Assembly (NCBI RefSeq): GCF_030767025.1
Contig: NZ_JASITE010000015.1
Coordinates: forward strand, 1-64,000
DNA: 64,000 nt
Source of the DNA: Nocardia sp. CC227C
Lineage (GTDB): Bacteria > Actinomycetota > Actinomycetes > Mycobacteriales > Mycobacteriaceae
Direction: 5' to 3'
Part shown: one piece after another, positions 54,021-61,924 of the stretch
Layout: each line of letters opens with the position of its first letter
Position numbering within the stretch: position 1 is the stretch's first letter
Notes under the pieces: generated by a model
What the model saw: only the letters and a program-made list of their open reading frames with translations
Database searches by the model: none
Told to the model about the DNA's origin: nothing
Position numbers and translations under genes: made by a program

Positions 54021-55364
54021 ATGCCCTCCCTCCTCGAGCTGTCCATGCACTTCTTCGTGCAGATGGCCGTCATCCTCGTGGCCTACCGGCTGGTGTGGCT
54101 GATGTTCCGACCGCTGGGGCAGGTGCAGGTGGTCGCCATCATGGCCGCCGGATTCCTGCTCGGCCCCTCGGTACTCGGCGCGATCTGGCCCGCCGCGCAG
54201 CGGTGGCTGTTTCCCACCACCATCGACATCGGCGGCGAGACCGTGACGCATCCGTCGCTCGGCGCGATCTACGTCGTCGGGCAGCTCGGGCTGGTGCTGT
54301 ACATGTTCCTGGTCGGCTCCGCCTTCCAGACCGGCATCCTCACCGCGCACATCCGGGTGGCGGGGGCCACCGCCACCGCCGGGGTGGCGGTGCCCATGCT
54401 GCTGGGCGGGGCGACGGGACTCGTGCTGGCGGCCCAGGGCGGCTACTTCACCGACGAGATCGCCCCCTGGCAGGCGGCGCTGTTCCTGGCCGCCGCCGTC
54501 GCCATCACCGCCTTCCCGATGCTGGCGTGGATCATTCACGATTCCGGGCTGCACCGCACGCGCATCGGCACCATGGCGCTGGCCTGCGCCGCCTCCGACG
54601 ACGCCTGCGCGTGGGTGCTGCTGGCCGCGGTCGTCGCCAGCACCCAGGGCAATGCGGCGGGTGCGCTGATCGCGGTGGGCGGCGGCATCGGGTTCGTGGT
54701 GTTCATGCTCACCGTCGGCACTCGCGCGCTGGCGCCGCTGAACGACTGGGCGGAACGTGATCCGCGCGGCGACGCCCTGCCGACCGCGCCGCTGATCGTC
54801 ATGCTCACGGTGGTGCTGCTGTGCGCGTGGTTCACCGACCTGGTCGGCGTGTATTCGGTGTTCGGGGCCTTCGTCGCCGGTATCGCCATGCCGCGCGGCC
54901 GCCTGCTCGACCAGGTGCGCGCCCGCACCGAGCCGCTGGTGTCGTACCTGCTGCTGCCCGCGTTCTTCATCTTCTCCGGACTCAACACCGAACTGAGCCT
55001 CATCCTCGAGCCATCGGTCCTGCTGACGGCCCTCGCCGTACTCGCGGTCTCCTTCGGCGGCAAGTTCGGCGCGGTCACCCTGGCCGCCCGCTACCAGGGC
55101 ATGAGCTGGCGCGAAGCCGGTTCGATGGGCGCTCTCGCCAACGCCCGCGGCCTGATGGAACTCATCCTGCTGAACATCGGCCTCACCGCCGGCCTGATCA
55201 CCCCCGCCCTGTACACCATTCTCGCCATCATGGCCCTCGTCACCACCTTCGCCACCACCCCTCTCTTCCGCCTCTTCGAACGCAACGCCCACAAACACGG
55301 CCTCACCTTCGCCGCCGACGGCGAGGTCGCCCTACGAGCGGAGGGGATGCCGACAGCCCGCTGA
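54021..55364 (+). CDS. CPA2-family cation/proton antiporter
   Basis: A 447-aa membrane protein with about 12-13 helices, Na+/H+ exchanger (Pfam NhaP/KefB-like) type. Characteristic segments: AAGFLLGPSVLGAIWP, GLVLYMFLVGSAFQTG, the double-aspartate region CAASDDACAWVLL, GAFVAGIAMPRG and NARGLMELILLNIGL. Such antiporters end polyether and other natural-product clusters, giving ion tolerance or driving export. ATG 54021 lies 14 bases after the methyltransferase with AAGGA upstream, so it is probably the last gene of the NRPS operon. Confidence 0.9.
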   Translation: MPSLLELSMHFFVQMAVILVAYRLVWLMFRPLGQVQVVAIMAAGFLLGPSVLGAIWPAAQRWLFPTTIDIGGETVTHPSLGAIYVVGQLGLVLYMFLVGSAFQTGILTAHIRVAGATATAGVAVPMLLGGATGLVLAAQGGYFTDEIAPWQAALFLAAAVAITAFPMLAWIIHDSGLHRTRIGTMALACAASDDACAWVLLAAVVASTQGNAAGALIAVGGGIGFVVFMLTVGTRALAPLNDWAERDPRGDALPTAPLIVMLTVVLLCAWFTDLVGVYSVFGAFVAGIAMPRGRLLDQVRARTEPLVSYLLLPAFFIFSGLNTELSLILEPSVLLTALAVLAVSFGGKFGAVTLAARYQGMSWREAGSMGALANARGLMELILLNIGLTAGLITPALYTILAIMALVTTFATTPLFRLFERNAHKHGLTFAADGEVALRAEGMPTAR

Positions 55365-55483
55365 AGTCACTCGCGGCGGTGCCGTTCGGCCCTGCTGTCG
55401 GCGGGTGGGGTGGCGCATCGTGAACGGTAGGCGGCCAACGGGATTCGCCGGATGCGACTACCTCCATCGAAAGGAGTGAGACA

Positions 55484-55579
55484 ATGGACTGGCCCACCGC
55501 GGCGGTGCTCATCGCACTGCTCATCGCCATTACCGCGATCGTGACCACCATGATCGCGGCGCGCAATGGCAAGTCGTGA
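55484..55579 (+). CDS. 31-residue single-helix membrane peptide
   Basis: A small gene preceded by the excellent ribosome-binding site AAAGGAGTG about 6 bases before the ATG. It codes MDWPTAAVLIALLIAITAIV followed by TTMIAARNGKS: one membrane helix with a positive C-terminus. Size, strong initiation site and clean ending in NGKS argue for a real gene. Function unknown; it lies upstream of the nitroreductase and may share hypoxia control. Confidence 0.65.
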   Translation: MDWPTAAVLIALLIAITAIVTTMIAARNGKS

Positions 55580-55588
55580 TCTCGTGAA

Positions 55589-55602
55589 GTGACCATGGAC
55601 CC
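55589..55602 (+). promoter_or_regulatory. DevR/DosR-like box before the nitroreductase
   Basis: GTGAC-CATG-GACCC keeps the 5-4-5 pattern of the DosR site. It ends 58 bases before the chosen ATG at 55661, nearly the same spacing as the box before the first stress protein (57 bases). Confidence 0.45.
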
Positions 55603-55660
55603 ACCGCTGGGGGCGGAAGGGCGGTACCGACCGCTCCCGGAGGCGACCAGACTCACCAGT

Positions 55661-56653
55661 ATGAGCAGCAGCGATTCACCTACGATGGCAACCGTTCCCG
55701 ATCAGTCGACGGTGACAGCGGCGCTGGAGCTCGCCGCTCGTGCTCCGTCCGTGCACAACACCCAGCCGTGGCGCTGGGTCTTCGACGGGCACAATCTGCA
55801 CCTGTACGGCGATCTCGATCGCCGACTGCCCGCCACCGATCCGCACCACCGCCAGTGGGCGATCAGCTGCGGTGCCGAGTTGCATCACGCCCGGCTCGCC
55901 TTCGCCGCCCGCGGCTGGCACACCGATGTGGTCCGGCTCCCCGAGACCGAACGCAAGGAGCGGTTGGCCACCCTGCGCTTCCACGCCTGGCCGGATCCGC
56001 CCGCGGCGGTGCGGGCGCGGGCCGAGGCCATCGCCCGCCGCTACACCGACCGGCTACCCCTGGCCGTGCCACGGGGGTGGGCCGCCCTGGCACCCACCCT
56101 GCGCGGCCTGGCCTCCCCGCACGATCTCGCCCTCGACGTACTGGACGACAACGCCCGCTCGCGGCTGATCGAGCTGTCCCGACATGCCACCGCCGCCCGA
56201 CGCTACGACATGCAGTACCGGTCGGAATTGGATTGGTGGGCGGGGCATTCCGGCATGTCGTCGGGTGTTCCGCCGGAGGCGCTGCCCTCCGTGGGCGAAG
56301 AGGCCCGGGTCGGCGTCGCGCGGTCGTTCCGGCATCCCGAGCACGGGCCCCGACGCACCGCCACCGATCACGCGCGCCTGGTGGTGCTGAGTTCCCACGA
56401 CGACACCCTGCTGCGCTGGCTGCACACCGGGGAGGCGCTCTCGGCCGTACTGCTGGAGTGCACGGCGCACGAGCTGGCGACCTGTGCGCTCACCCACGTG
56501 ACCGAATTGCCCGCAGCGCGCCGCGCCATCGCCGACCTGCTCCCGCATGCGGCCACGCCGCAGGTGGTGATGCGGGTGGGCAGCGTCGCCGAGGGTGAAC
56601 GTCCGGCCATGACCGCGCGGCGACCGCTGACCGAAACCCTCACCTTCCGCTGA
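55661..56653 (+). CDS. Nitroreductase-family protein (Acg/Rv2032-like)
   Basis: A 330-aa member of the Acg subgroup of flavin-binding nitroreductase-fold proteins, which in M. tuberculosis belong to the DosR dormancy regulon. Typical segments: LELAARAPSVHNTQPWRWVFDG, DPHHRQWAISCGAELHHARLA, RYTDRLPL and SHDDTLLRWLHTGEALSAVLLE. In Acg proteins the FMN site is partly occluded and enzymatic reduction is doubtful, so the role may be flavin storage or stress. I chose ATG 55661; upstream in-frame codons to 55589 would overlap the DevR-like box. Confidence 0.88.
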   Translation: MSSSDSPTMATVPDQSTVTAALELAARAPSVHNTQPWRWVFDGHNLHLYGDLDRRLPATDPHHRQWAISCGAELHHARLAFAARGWHTDVVRLPETERKERLATLRFHAWPDPPAAVRARAEAIARRYTDRLPLAVPRGWAALAPTLRGLASPHDLALDVLDDNARSRLIELSRHATAARRYDMQYRSELDWWAGHSGMSSGVPPEALPSVGEEARVGVARSFRHPEHGPRRTATDHARLVVLSSHDDTLLRWLHTGEALSAVLLECTAHELATCALTHVTELPAARRAIADLLPHAATPQVVMRVGSVAEGERPAMTARRPLTETLTFR

Positions 56654-56670
56654 CGGGCACGCTCCGCGCC

Positions 56671-56723
56671 GACGTTCCCGCCGCGCCGACGTTTCCGGCT
56701 CCGCTGACGTTTCCGGCTCCGCT
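56671..56723. repeat. 18-bp tandem repeat downstream of the nitroreductase
   Basis: Two identical copies of GACGTTTCCGGCTCCGCT at 56688-56705 and 56706-56723, preceded by a related 17-bp copy at 56671-56687. TGACGGGCACG-type words flank the array on both sides. Confidence 0.8.
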
Positions 56724-56761
56724 GACGGGCACGGTCCCCGCTGGCGGACCTCGTGACGGTT

Positions 56762-56788
56762 GAAAGACCCTCCGCTGAGAGGTCTTTC
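56762..56788. terminator. Hairpin terminator candidate
   Basis: GAAAGACC at 56762-56769 pairs with GGTCTTTC at 56781-56788; inside, CTC and GAG can extend the stem with one bulge around CGCT. Located about 110 bases after the nitroreductase stop. Confidence 0.55.
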
Positions 56789-57134
56789 GCTACCCGCCCC
56801 CGCTGCCAACCTCCAACTGCCTGGATCAATGTCCCGAATGCCGTCCCCGACCGGCTCGGATCCCGTTCGCACGGCCGTTCGTCGTCTACTTCGACCGCGG
56901 CTGCGTGGGCGACCACCGCTACGACGGCCATTGCGGCGTGATCGCGCCGTCACGGCGGACGCGGCGGGTGGCGGGCGCGGGCGTGCCCGCTACGCGGGGT
57001 AGGGGGTGCGGGCCGGGATTTCGGTCCCGCGCGGCAATCGTCCACCGAAACCGAGTGTGGAACTACTCTGTCGGATCCGCTGGATTTGTCGAATCCTGGA
57101 TTACAGGAGTGTTTTTCGATATCAGGGGTGTGCC

Positions 57135-57787
57135 ATGAACAGCGCCGCTACGAATCGACGGTATGCGCCCGCGGGGGAGGAGCGGCCCATGAGGGCCTAT
57201 GTCGCCGACGTCTCGGTCGACGGCGGCCCGGCCACTCCCATGCTGTGTCTGCTGACGAGGTCGGGCGAGGTGGTCATTCCCACCATGCCCGACGATGCCC
57301 CGGTACCGGACGGCGCGACGCATGTGGTGCGGGTCGAGCCGCGCCGTCCGTGGGCGAATCTCACGCCGGGGCAGGCGGTCTCGGCTCCCGACGATTACCG
57401 GCTGTGGCATCTCGGGGTCGGCGACGCGGGCGCGAGCCCCGTGCATGACACGGCCCCGCCGCGCCTCACCGTCGGCACCACTGCGGTGCCCCCGTCGCTG
57501 ACCCGGGTGCGGTCCGCGCCGAGCGCGCCGGGCGCTGACCGCGTCTGCCTCGCACTCGCGGCGGCCGTCGCGCTGTCCGGTGCCGTGTTCGTCCTGCTGA
57601 TCGTCCGCGTGCTACGCGCGCGACGCGGCAAGGACCGCCTCTGGCCGCCGCCTGGGTACTGCGCATCGTCGTGCAGATCGCGGTCATCCGGACGTTCAGC
57701 ATCCTGCAACCGGTCTGCGTTCTCTTCGGCATCGCCATCGTGATCCTGGGGCTGACCTGGCGTCCGAACCCGGAGGACGATCGTTGA
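57135..57787 (+). pseudogene. Membrane-anchored hypothetical protein, probable frameshift near C-terminus
   Basis: From ATG 57135 the protein begins MNSAATNRRYAPAGEERPMR, has a soluble N-terminal domain with a Pro-rich stretch and then a membrane helix (LALAAAVALSGAVFVLLIV). After RGKDRL the frame turns into Ser/Arg-rich nonsense ending at 57743, whereas the neighbouring frame reads LAAAWVLRIVVQIAVIRTF and VLFGIAIVILGLTWRPNPEDDR to a stop at 57787, a natural second membrane segment and polar end. One missing base near 57640 in CGCCTCTGG explains it. The family is not recognised. Confidence 0.6.
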
Positions 57788-57865
57788 AGGGTTGATGTGA
57801 TCGACCGCACAGGATTTTCGGCTAATTTATAGCAACATTTCTCGAAAGGCTGCCGATACCCTCCT

Positions 57866-57882
57866 CGAGCACCTGGTGCTCG
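57866..57882. promoter_or_regulatory. 17-bp palindrome upstream of the mycolyltransferase
   Basis: CGAGCACC-T-GGTGCTCG is a perfect 8-1-8 inverted repeat, 73 bases before the mycolyltransferase start. The short centre suits a dimeric-repressor operator more than a terminator. An AT-rich TAATTTATAG lies about 35 bases further upstream. Confidence 0.45.
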
Positions 57883-57955
57883 CTTCCGTTCCGGTGCGGG
57901 GACCGGTTGTGTGCCTTGTGGTCTCGCGACCGCACGAGGGAAAGGGTCGGCATCG

Positions 57956-59011
57956 ATGCGATTGACTCGCACTGCGTCGAATTCGGTGAGATGGTTCGGT
58001 ATCGGCTGTCGGAGTGTGGCATTGGCGCTGGTAGCGCTGCTGTCCGCGGGTATCGCCCTGGTGGGCTCGGCGGCCACGGCCACGGCGGCGTTCACGCCCG
58101 CGGCCTTCGACTTCTGGGTGGAATCACCGACCATGGGCCCGATCAAGACTCGGGTGCTGCGCGCGGCCGACGGCAATACCAACCGCGTCGTCTACGCCCT
58201 GGACGGGATGCGGGCGCGGGAGGATCTCAACGGCTGGGAGATCGAGACCAATGTCGCCGAGGTGCTGGCCAGCTGGAATATCAATGTGGTCATGCCGGTC
58301 GGCGGCCAGTCCAGCTTCTACGCCGACTGGAACGCCCCGAGCGAATTCTTCGGCATCCCGGCGGGCACCGGCTCCGGCAATACCGGCTCCGGCGTGACCG
58401 ACACCCTCTCGGGTGGCCCGGGCAAGAGTTACCGCTACGAATGGGAAACCTTCATCAACCGCGACCTGCGCTGGGCGCTGCGCGACCGGCTGGGCTTCAA
58501 TCCGTACCGCAACGGCGTGTTCGGTCTGTCCATGGGCGGCAGTGCCGCGCTCACCCTGGCGGCCTACCACCCCGACCAGTTCAGCTTCGCCGGAGCCTAT
58601 TCCGGCTACCTCAATATCTCCGCGCCCGGTATGCGGGAAGCCATCCGCCTGGCCATGCTGGACGCGGGCGGCTACAACGTCGACTCCATGGCCCCGCCGT
58701 GGGGACCGCAGTGGCTGCGCATGGACCCGTTCGTCTTCGCGCCCAATCTGATCGCCAACAACACCCGCCTGTGGATCGCCGCGGCGAGCGGTCTCCCCAC
58801 CGCCGGTGACCCGCCGAGCATCGCCACCGCCAACGGTATGGCGCTGGAGGCGCTGGCGCTGGCCAATACGCGCTCCTTCCAGGTGCGCATGGCGACCCTG
58901 GGTGGCGGCAATGTCGCCTATTCGTTCCCGGCGTACGGCATTCACGCGTGGAATACCTGGCAGGACGAGGCGTACCGGATGATTCCGGACCTCTCCGCCA
59001 ATATCGGCTGA
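57956..59011 (+). CDS. Mycolyltransferase (antigen 85 / FbpA-type esterase)
   Basis: A 351-aa exported esterase-fold protein that transfers mycolic acids to trehalose or arabinogalactan at the cell envelope. The signal peptide (about residues 1-45) has a hydrophobic core SVALALVALLSAGIALVG and an Ala-rich cleavage zone. The mature part starts FDFWVESPTMGPIKTRVL and shows MPVGGQSSFYADW (oxyanion region), the nucleophile motif FGLSMGGSAAL with Ser192 and the His in YGIHAWNTW near the C-terminus. It is strong evidence for a mycolic-acid organism. ATG 57956 gives the normal signal peptide; no strong ribosome-binding site was seen. Confidence 0.95.
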   Translation: MRLTRTASNSVRWFGIGCRSVALALVALLSAGIALVGSAATATAAFTPAAFDFWVESPTMGPIKTRVLRAADGNTNRVVYALDGMRAREDLNGWEIETNVAEVLASWNINVVMPVGGQSSFYADWNAPSEFFGIPAGTGSGNTGSGVTDTLSGGPGKSYRYEWETFINRDLRWALRDRLGFNPYRNGVFGLSMGGSAALTLAAYHPDQFSFAGAYSGYLNISAPGMREAIRLAMLDAGGYNVDSMAPPWGPQWLRMDPFVFAPNLIANNTRLWIAAASGLPTAGDPPSIATANGMALEALALANTRSFQVRMATLGGGNVAYSFPAYGIHAWNTWQDEAYRMIPDLSANIG

Positions 59012-59062
59012 CGGTACGAGCGGTGCTGGTTATCGGTGAGGTCTGCACGGGCAGAAGGCGGG

Positions 59063-59584
59063 ATGACGATGCTGGTAGCGGAAATCGACGCGGTGCTTGC
59101 GGTGGATTGGCTGTTGCGGGACCTGCCCGCCGCCGCGCTGCGCGGAGTCGCGCGGACGGCGGAGGCCGAGCGCATCCACCGGCAGGGACCGATCACCGCG
59201 CGCCGCCTGGCCGGTCGTGACGGGTTCGTCCGCTACGAACGTCGCCTGCGGCGAGCCGTGGACGAACTGGCCGCGATCGTGGCGGTGGTGGAACCCGTGG
59301 GCCCGGCCGGGCGGCCCGCGTGGGAGCAGGAGGCGCGGGCCTATGCCGAAATCGGTTCGGCCTGTATGGATCTGGCCTATCAGATCGAGCGTCGGCTGCT
59401 CTACACCGGTGCGCGCGCGGGCGGGTGGGCGGTGCGACTCGTGCACACCGCCCACCAGCTCGACGCGTATCTGCGTCCCGGATCGGTGGCCCGGCTGGCA
59501 CGGGACAGCTATCAGGCATTGTTCGATGAGGCGGTGCTGGCCGGGCGGGGGAGTTTGCTGCCCGGCACCGGCGTGCCCGGCTGA
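59063..59584 (+). CDS. Hypothetical helical protein, 173 aa
   Basis: No family recognised. The protein is soluble and mostly helical, with repeated Arg/Ala-rich segments (LPAAALRGVARTAEAERI; GFVRYERRLRRAVDELAAIV) and one or two amphipathic helices near the C-terminus. ATG 59063 is preceded by GGCGGG; an alternative GTG lies at 59036. It follows the mycolyltransferase by 51 bases on the same strand and may be co-transcribed. Confidence 0.6.
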   Translation: MTMLVAEIDAVLAVDWLLRDLPAAALRGVARTAEAERIHRQGPITARRLAGRDGFVRYERRLRRAVDELAAIVAVVEPVGPAGRPAWEQEARAYAEIGSACMDLAYQIERRLLYTGARAGGWAVRLVHTAHQLDAYLRPGSVARLARDSYQALFDEAVLAGRGSLLPGTGVPG

Positions 59585-59980
59585 TATCGGACGCGGTAAA
59601 CGCATGGGTATGGCGAATTTTGGGCCACCTATGACCGGAAGTGCCACTAATCCATGACATTCGGTGCCAACGCTCGTGCGATGTCTTGTCTGCCGGGCCG
59701 ACAACGCTACGCTTTCAGCGGGTTTCCGATCATGAACCGCGTTTCGCTAACTCTCAGCGTGTCGAGGGTTGGCAGGTTGCTCGCTGATCGGCAGACCCAC
59801 GGGCCGCATGCCCTGGCGGCCCGCGGTCCCGTCCCGCAGCGGGACCGACGCTGTAACGGATACGGGCACCGACGGGAGAACCCAACCGCGAAGTCCACCT
59901 CCCGTCGGTGCTGTCCGGGCCCACGCCCTCGGTCTCGGCGCGTCGGTCTTCGACGCTGCTCACCGGTTCGGCGCGGATCG
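59585..59980. other. 396-bp intergenic stretch between convergent genes
   Basis: No gene supported. Two hairpins occur: GTCCCG-CAG-CGGGAC at 59831-59845 and the long stem at 59866-59911. Together they probably form a bidirectional transcription-end region. Confidence 0.5.
59866..59911. terminator. 13-bp perfect inverted repeat with 20-base loop
   Basis: GCACCGACGGGAG at 59866-59878 pairs perfectly with CTCCCGTCGGTGC at 59899-59911. It lies about 70 bases downstream of the MFS stop (minus strand) and 280 bases after the plus-strand gene. The large loop leaves open another role, such as an RNA element. Confidence 0.5.
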
Positions 59981-61150
59981 TTATCCGGCGTCGGCCGCCG
60001 CTCGCCGTTGCACCTGCGCCGCCGCGATCTGCCGTGCCCGATCCAGCCGGATGAGCGGTAGGGCGGCCGCGGCGAGCACCGCGCCGATCAGACAGACCGA
60101 GGTCAGCGTTGCGCCGCGGGCGAGGGTGAGTGCCGCCAGTACCGGGGTGCAGCTGATGCCCAGCTGAAACGCCGACACCGTGGTGGCCCCCGCCAGCGTC
60201 GGCGCGTCACCCGCGAGCGCGAAGACCCGGCCGTAGAGCGCGGGATTCAGCACGAAGGCGGCTATTCCGAGCAGGAAGACCACCGGCACCACCACCCACG
60301 CCGTCGACATGGTCACGGCCAGCAGCGCCGACAGCAGCGCGATCACCACCGCGCCGGTGCCCAGCGCGAGATGCGGCCGCCGATCGGAGATCCGGCCGCC
60401 GATGGACAGCCCCGCGAACGCGCCGATCCCGAAGAGCGCGAGCACGCCCGGAATCCAGACCTCGGCCATGCCGGTGATCTCGGCGAGCATGGCCGCCAGG
60501 TAGTTGAACGTGATCATGTATGCCGCGGTGGTCAGAATGGTCACCGCCCAGACCGTCCACAGCATGGGCTTGCGCAGCGTGGCCAGCTCCCGCGTCACCG
60601 CGGCTCCGGTGTGCGGCGCGGAAGCCTTTGCGCTGGCGGGTATTCCGATCAGGCACCCGACGATTCCGGCGAGGGTCAGGACCACCACGGCCCAGAATCC
60701 GCCGCGCCAGCCGGTGAAGTGGCTCAGCAGGGTGCCCGCGGGTCCGCCCGCCACCATGGCCACACTGAGTCCGCTCACCACCACCCCGGATGCCCGGGCG
60801 GTGCGATCCGGCGTGACCAGGCTGATCGCGGTCACCGACGCGATGGCGAAGAATCCGGCGTAGGCGATTCCGGCCACCACCCGCGACGCCAGCAGCACGG
60901 TGTAGTCGCCGAACAGACCCAGGGCGATGGATACGGCGAAGACGCCCTGGGTCGCCACCAGCGCGGTGCGGCGCGGCCAGCGCAGGCTGAGCACCGCGAA
61001 CGGCGGTCCGCCGCAGACGACGCCCAGTGCGAACGCGGTGATGAGCATTCCGGCCGAGGAGAGGGGGACGTCGAGGTCGGTCGCGACCTCGGGTAGGACT
61101 CCGGCCAGCAGGAATTCCGCGCTGCCCATGGCGAACAGGCTGAAGCCCAA
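59981..61150 (-). CDS. MFS drug/metabolite exporter (DHA1-like, 389 aa)
   Basis: A 12-helix major facilitator protein of the AraJ/Cmx drug-exporter type. Helix 1 GFSLFAMGSAEFLLAGVLPEV, the loop motif LSLRWPRRTALV between helices 2 and 3, and the motif-C-like GLSVAMVAGGPAGTLL in helix 5 are characteristic of exporters. The only usable start in frame is TTG 61150, which clips the expected N-terminus by about ten residues; upstream codons (RLPAGVYL) look coding but have no start, so a lost start codon is possible. It is divergent from the XRE-cupin regulator, its likely controller. Confidence 0.85.
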   Translation of the reverse strand: MGFSLFAMGSAEFLLAGVLPEVATDLDVPLSSAGMLITAFALGVVCGGPPFAVLSLRWPRRTALVATQGVFAVSIALGLFGDYTVLLASRVVAGIAYAGFFAIASVTAISLVTPDRTARASGVVVSGLSVAMVAGGPAGTLLSHFTGWRGGFWAVVVLTLAGIVGCLIGIPASAKASAPHTGAAVTRELATLRKPMLWTVWAVTILTTAAYMITFNYLAAMLAEITGMAEVWIPGVLALFGIGAFAGLSIGGRISDRRPHLALGTGAVVIALLSALLAVTMSTAWVVVPVVFLLGIAAFVLNPALYGRVFALAGDAPTLAGATTVSAFQLGISCTPVLAALTLARGATLTSVCLIGAVLAAAALPLIRLDRARQIAAAQVQRRAAADAG

Positions 61151-61220
61151 CAGGTATACCCCGGCGGGCAGCCTGGTGGTCGTGGTTGTCCGAGCCGAGC
61201 ATCGGGCCGTGCCCGCGATA

Positions 61221-61240
61221 TCGGCAAAGGTTGTTGCCGA
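61221..61240. promoter_or_regulatory. Operator-like dyad between MFS and regulator genes
   Basis: TCGGCAA-AGGTTG-TTGCCGA, a perfect 7-6-7 inverted repeat in the 118-bp divergent region, 28 bases before the regulator ATG. A natural candidate for autoregulation by the XRE-cupin protein. Confidence 0.55.
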
Positions 61241-61268
61241 TTCCGGGACGAATTGATTGACTGGGCAT

Positions 61269-61868
61269 ATGGATGGACAGCCCAGCGTCGGTGCCGTGAT
61301 CGAGCAGATCCCTCCGCGCCTGCGCAGCGCGCGGGAGCAGAAGGGCTACAGCCTGTCCGAGCTCGCCCGGCTGACCGGGTTGTCCACCAGCACGCTGTCG
61401 CGGCTGGAATCGGGTCAGCGCAAGCCGAGTCTGGAACTGCTGCTGCCGATCACGGTGGCGCTCGGGGTGCCGCTCGACGAGATCGTGGCCGCCCCGCGCA
61501 TCCTCGACCCGCGCATACCGCAGCAGCCCACCAAGAAGGACGGCCGCGTGCTGATCCCGCTGTCGCGACACCAGGGCGAGCCGCGCGCCTACAAGATGAC
61601 CATCCCCGCCCACGACGACACCCCGTACCTGCGCACCCACGACGGCTACGAGTGGCTCTACGTACTGCGCGGCCAGTTGCGCGTCCGGCTCGGCGACCAC
61701 GATTTCGTCATGGGTGTCGGCGAGGCGGCCGAATTCGACTGCCGCATCCCGCACTGGTTCGGCGCGGCCGGGCGCGGCAGCGTGGAAGTGCTCAGCCTGT
61801 TCGGCAAACACGGCGAACGCATCCACGTCCGCGCCCGCGCCGCGGGACGGCCGGCCACGTCCGCGTGA
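61269..61868 (+). CDS. XRE-family regulator with C-terminal cupin domain
   Basis: A 199-aa regulator. Residues about 15-70 form an XRE helix-turn-helix (LRSAREQKGYSLSELARLTGLSTSTLSRLESG) and residues about 110-190 form a cupin sensor (HDGYEWLYVLRGQLRVRLGDHDFVM; CRIPHWFGA). Such proteins often control adjacent MFS exporters in response to a small ligand. ATG 61269 is preferred over a TTG at 61257. Confidence 0.92.
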   Translation: MDGQPSVGAVIEQIPPRLRSAREQKGYSLSELARLTGLSTSTLSRLESGQRKPSLELLLPITVALGVPLDEIVAAPRILDPRIPQQPTKKDGRVLIPLSRHQGEPRAYKMTIPAHDDTPYLRTHDGYEWLYVLRGQLRVRLGDHDFVMGVGEAAEFDCRIPHWFGAAGRGSVEVLSLFGKHGERIHVRARAAGRPATSA

Positions 61869-61924
61869 TGACCGGCGATCCGAAACCCATTGCGGCCGCA
61901 GGGGCTCGGGTCTAGCGTCGCTCC

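Larger units (their letters stand above)
56654..57134. other. 481-bp intergenic stretch with repeats and a hairpin
   Basis: No convincing gene. It holds the 17/18-bp tandem repeat at 56671-56723 and the terminator-like hairpin at 56762-56788. The remaining part has GC-open frames with no initiation signals. Confidence 0.5.
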
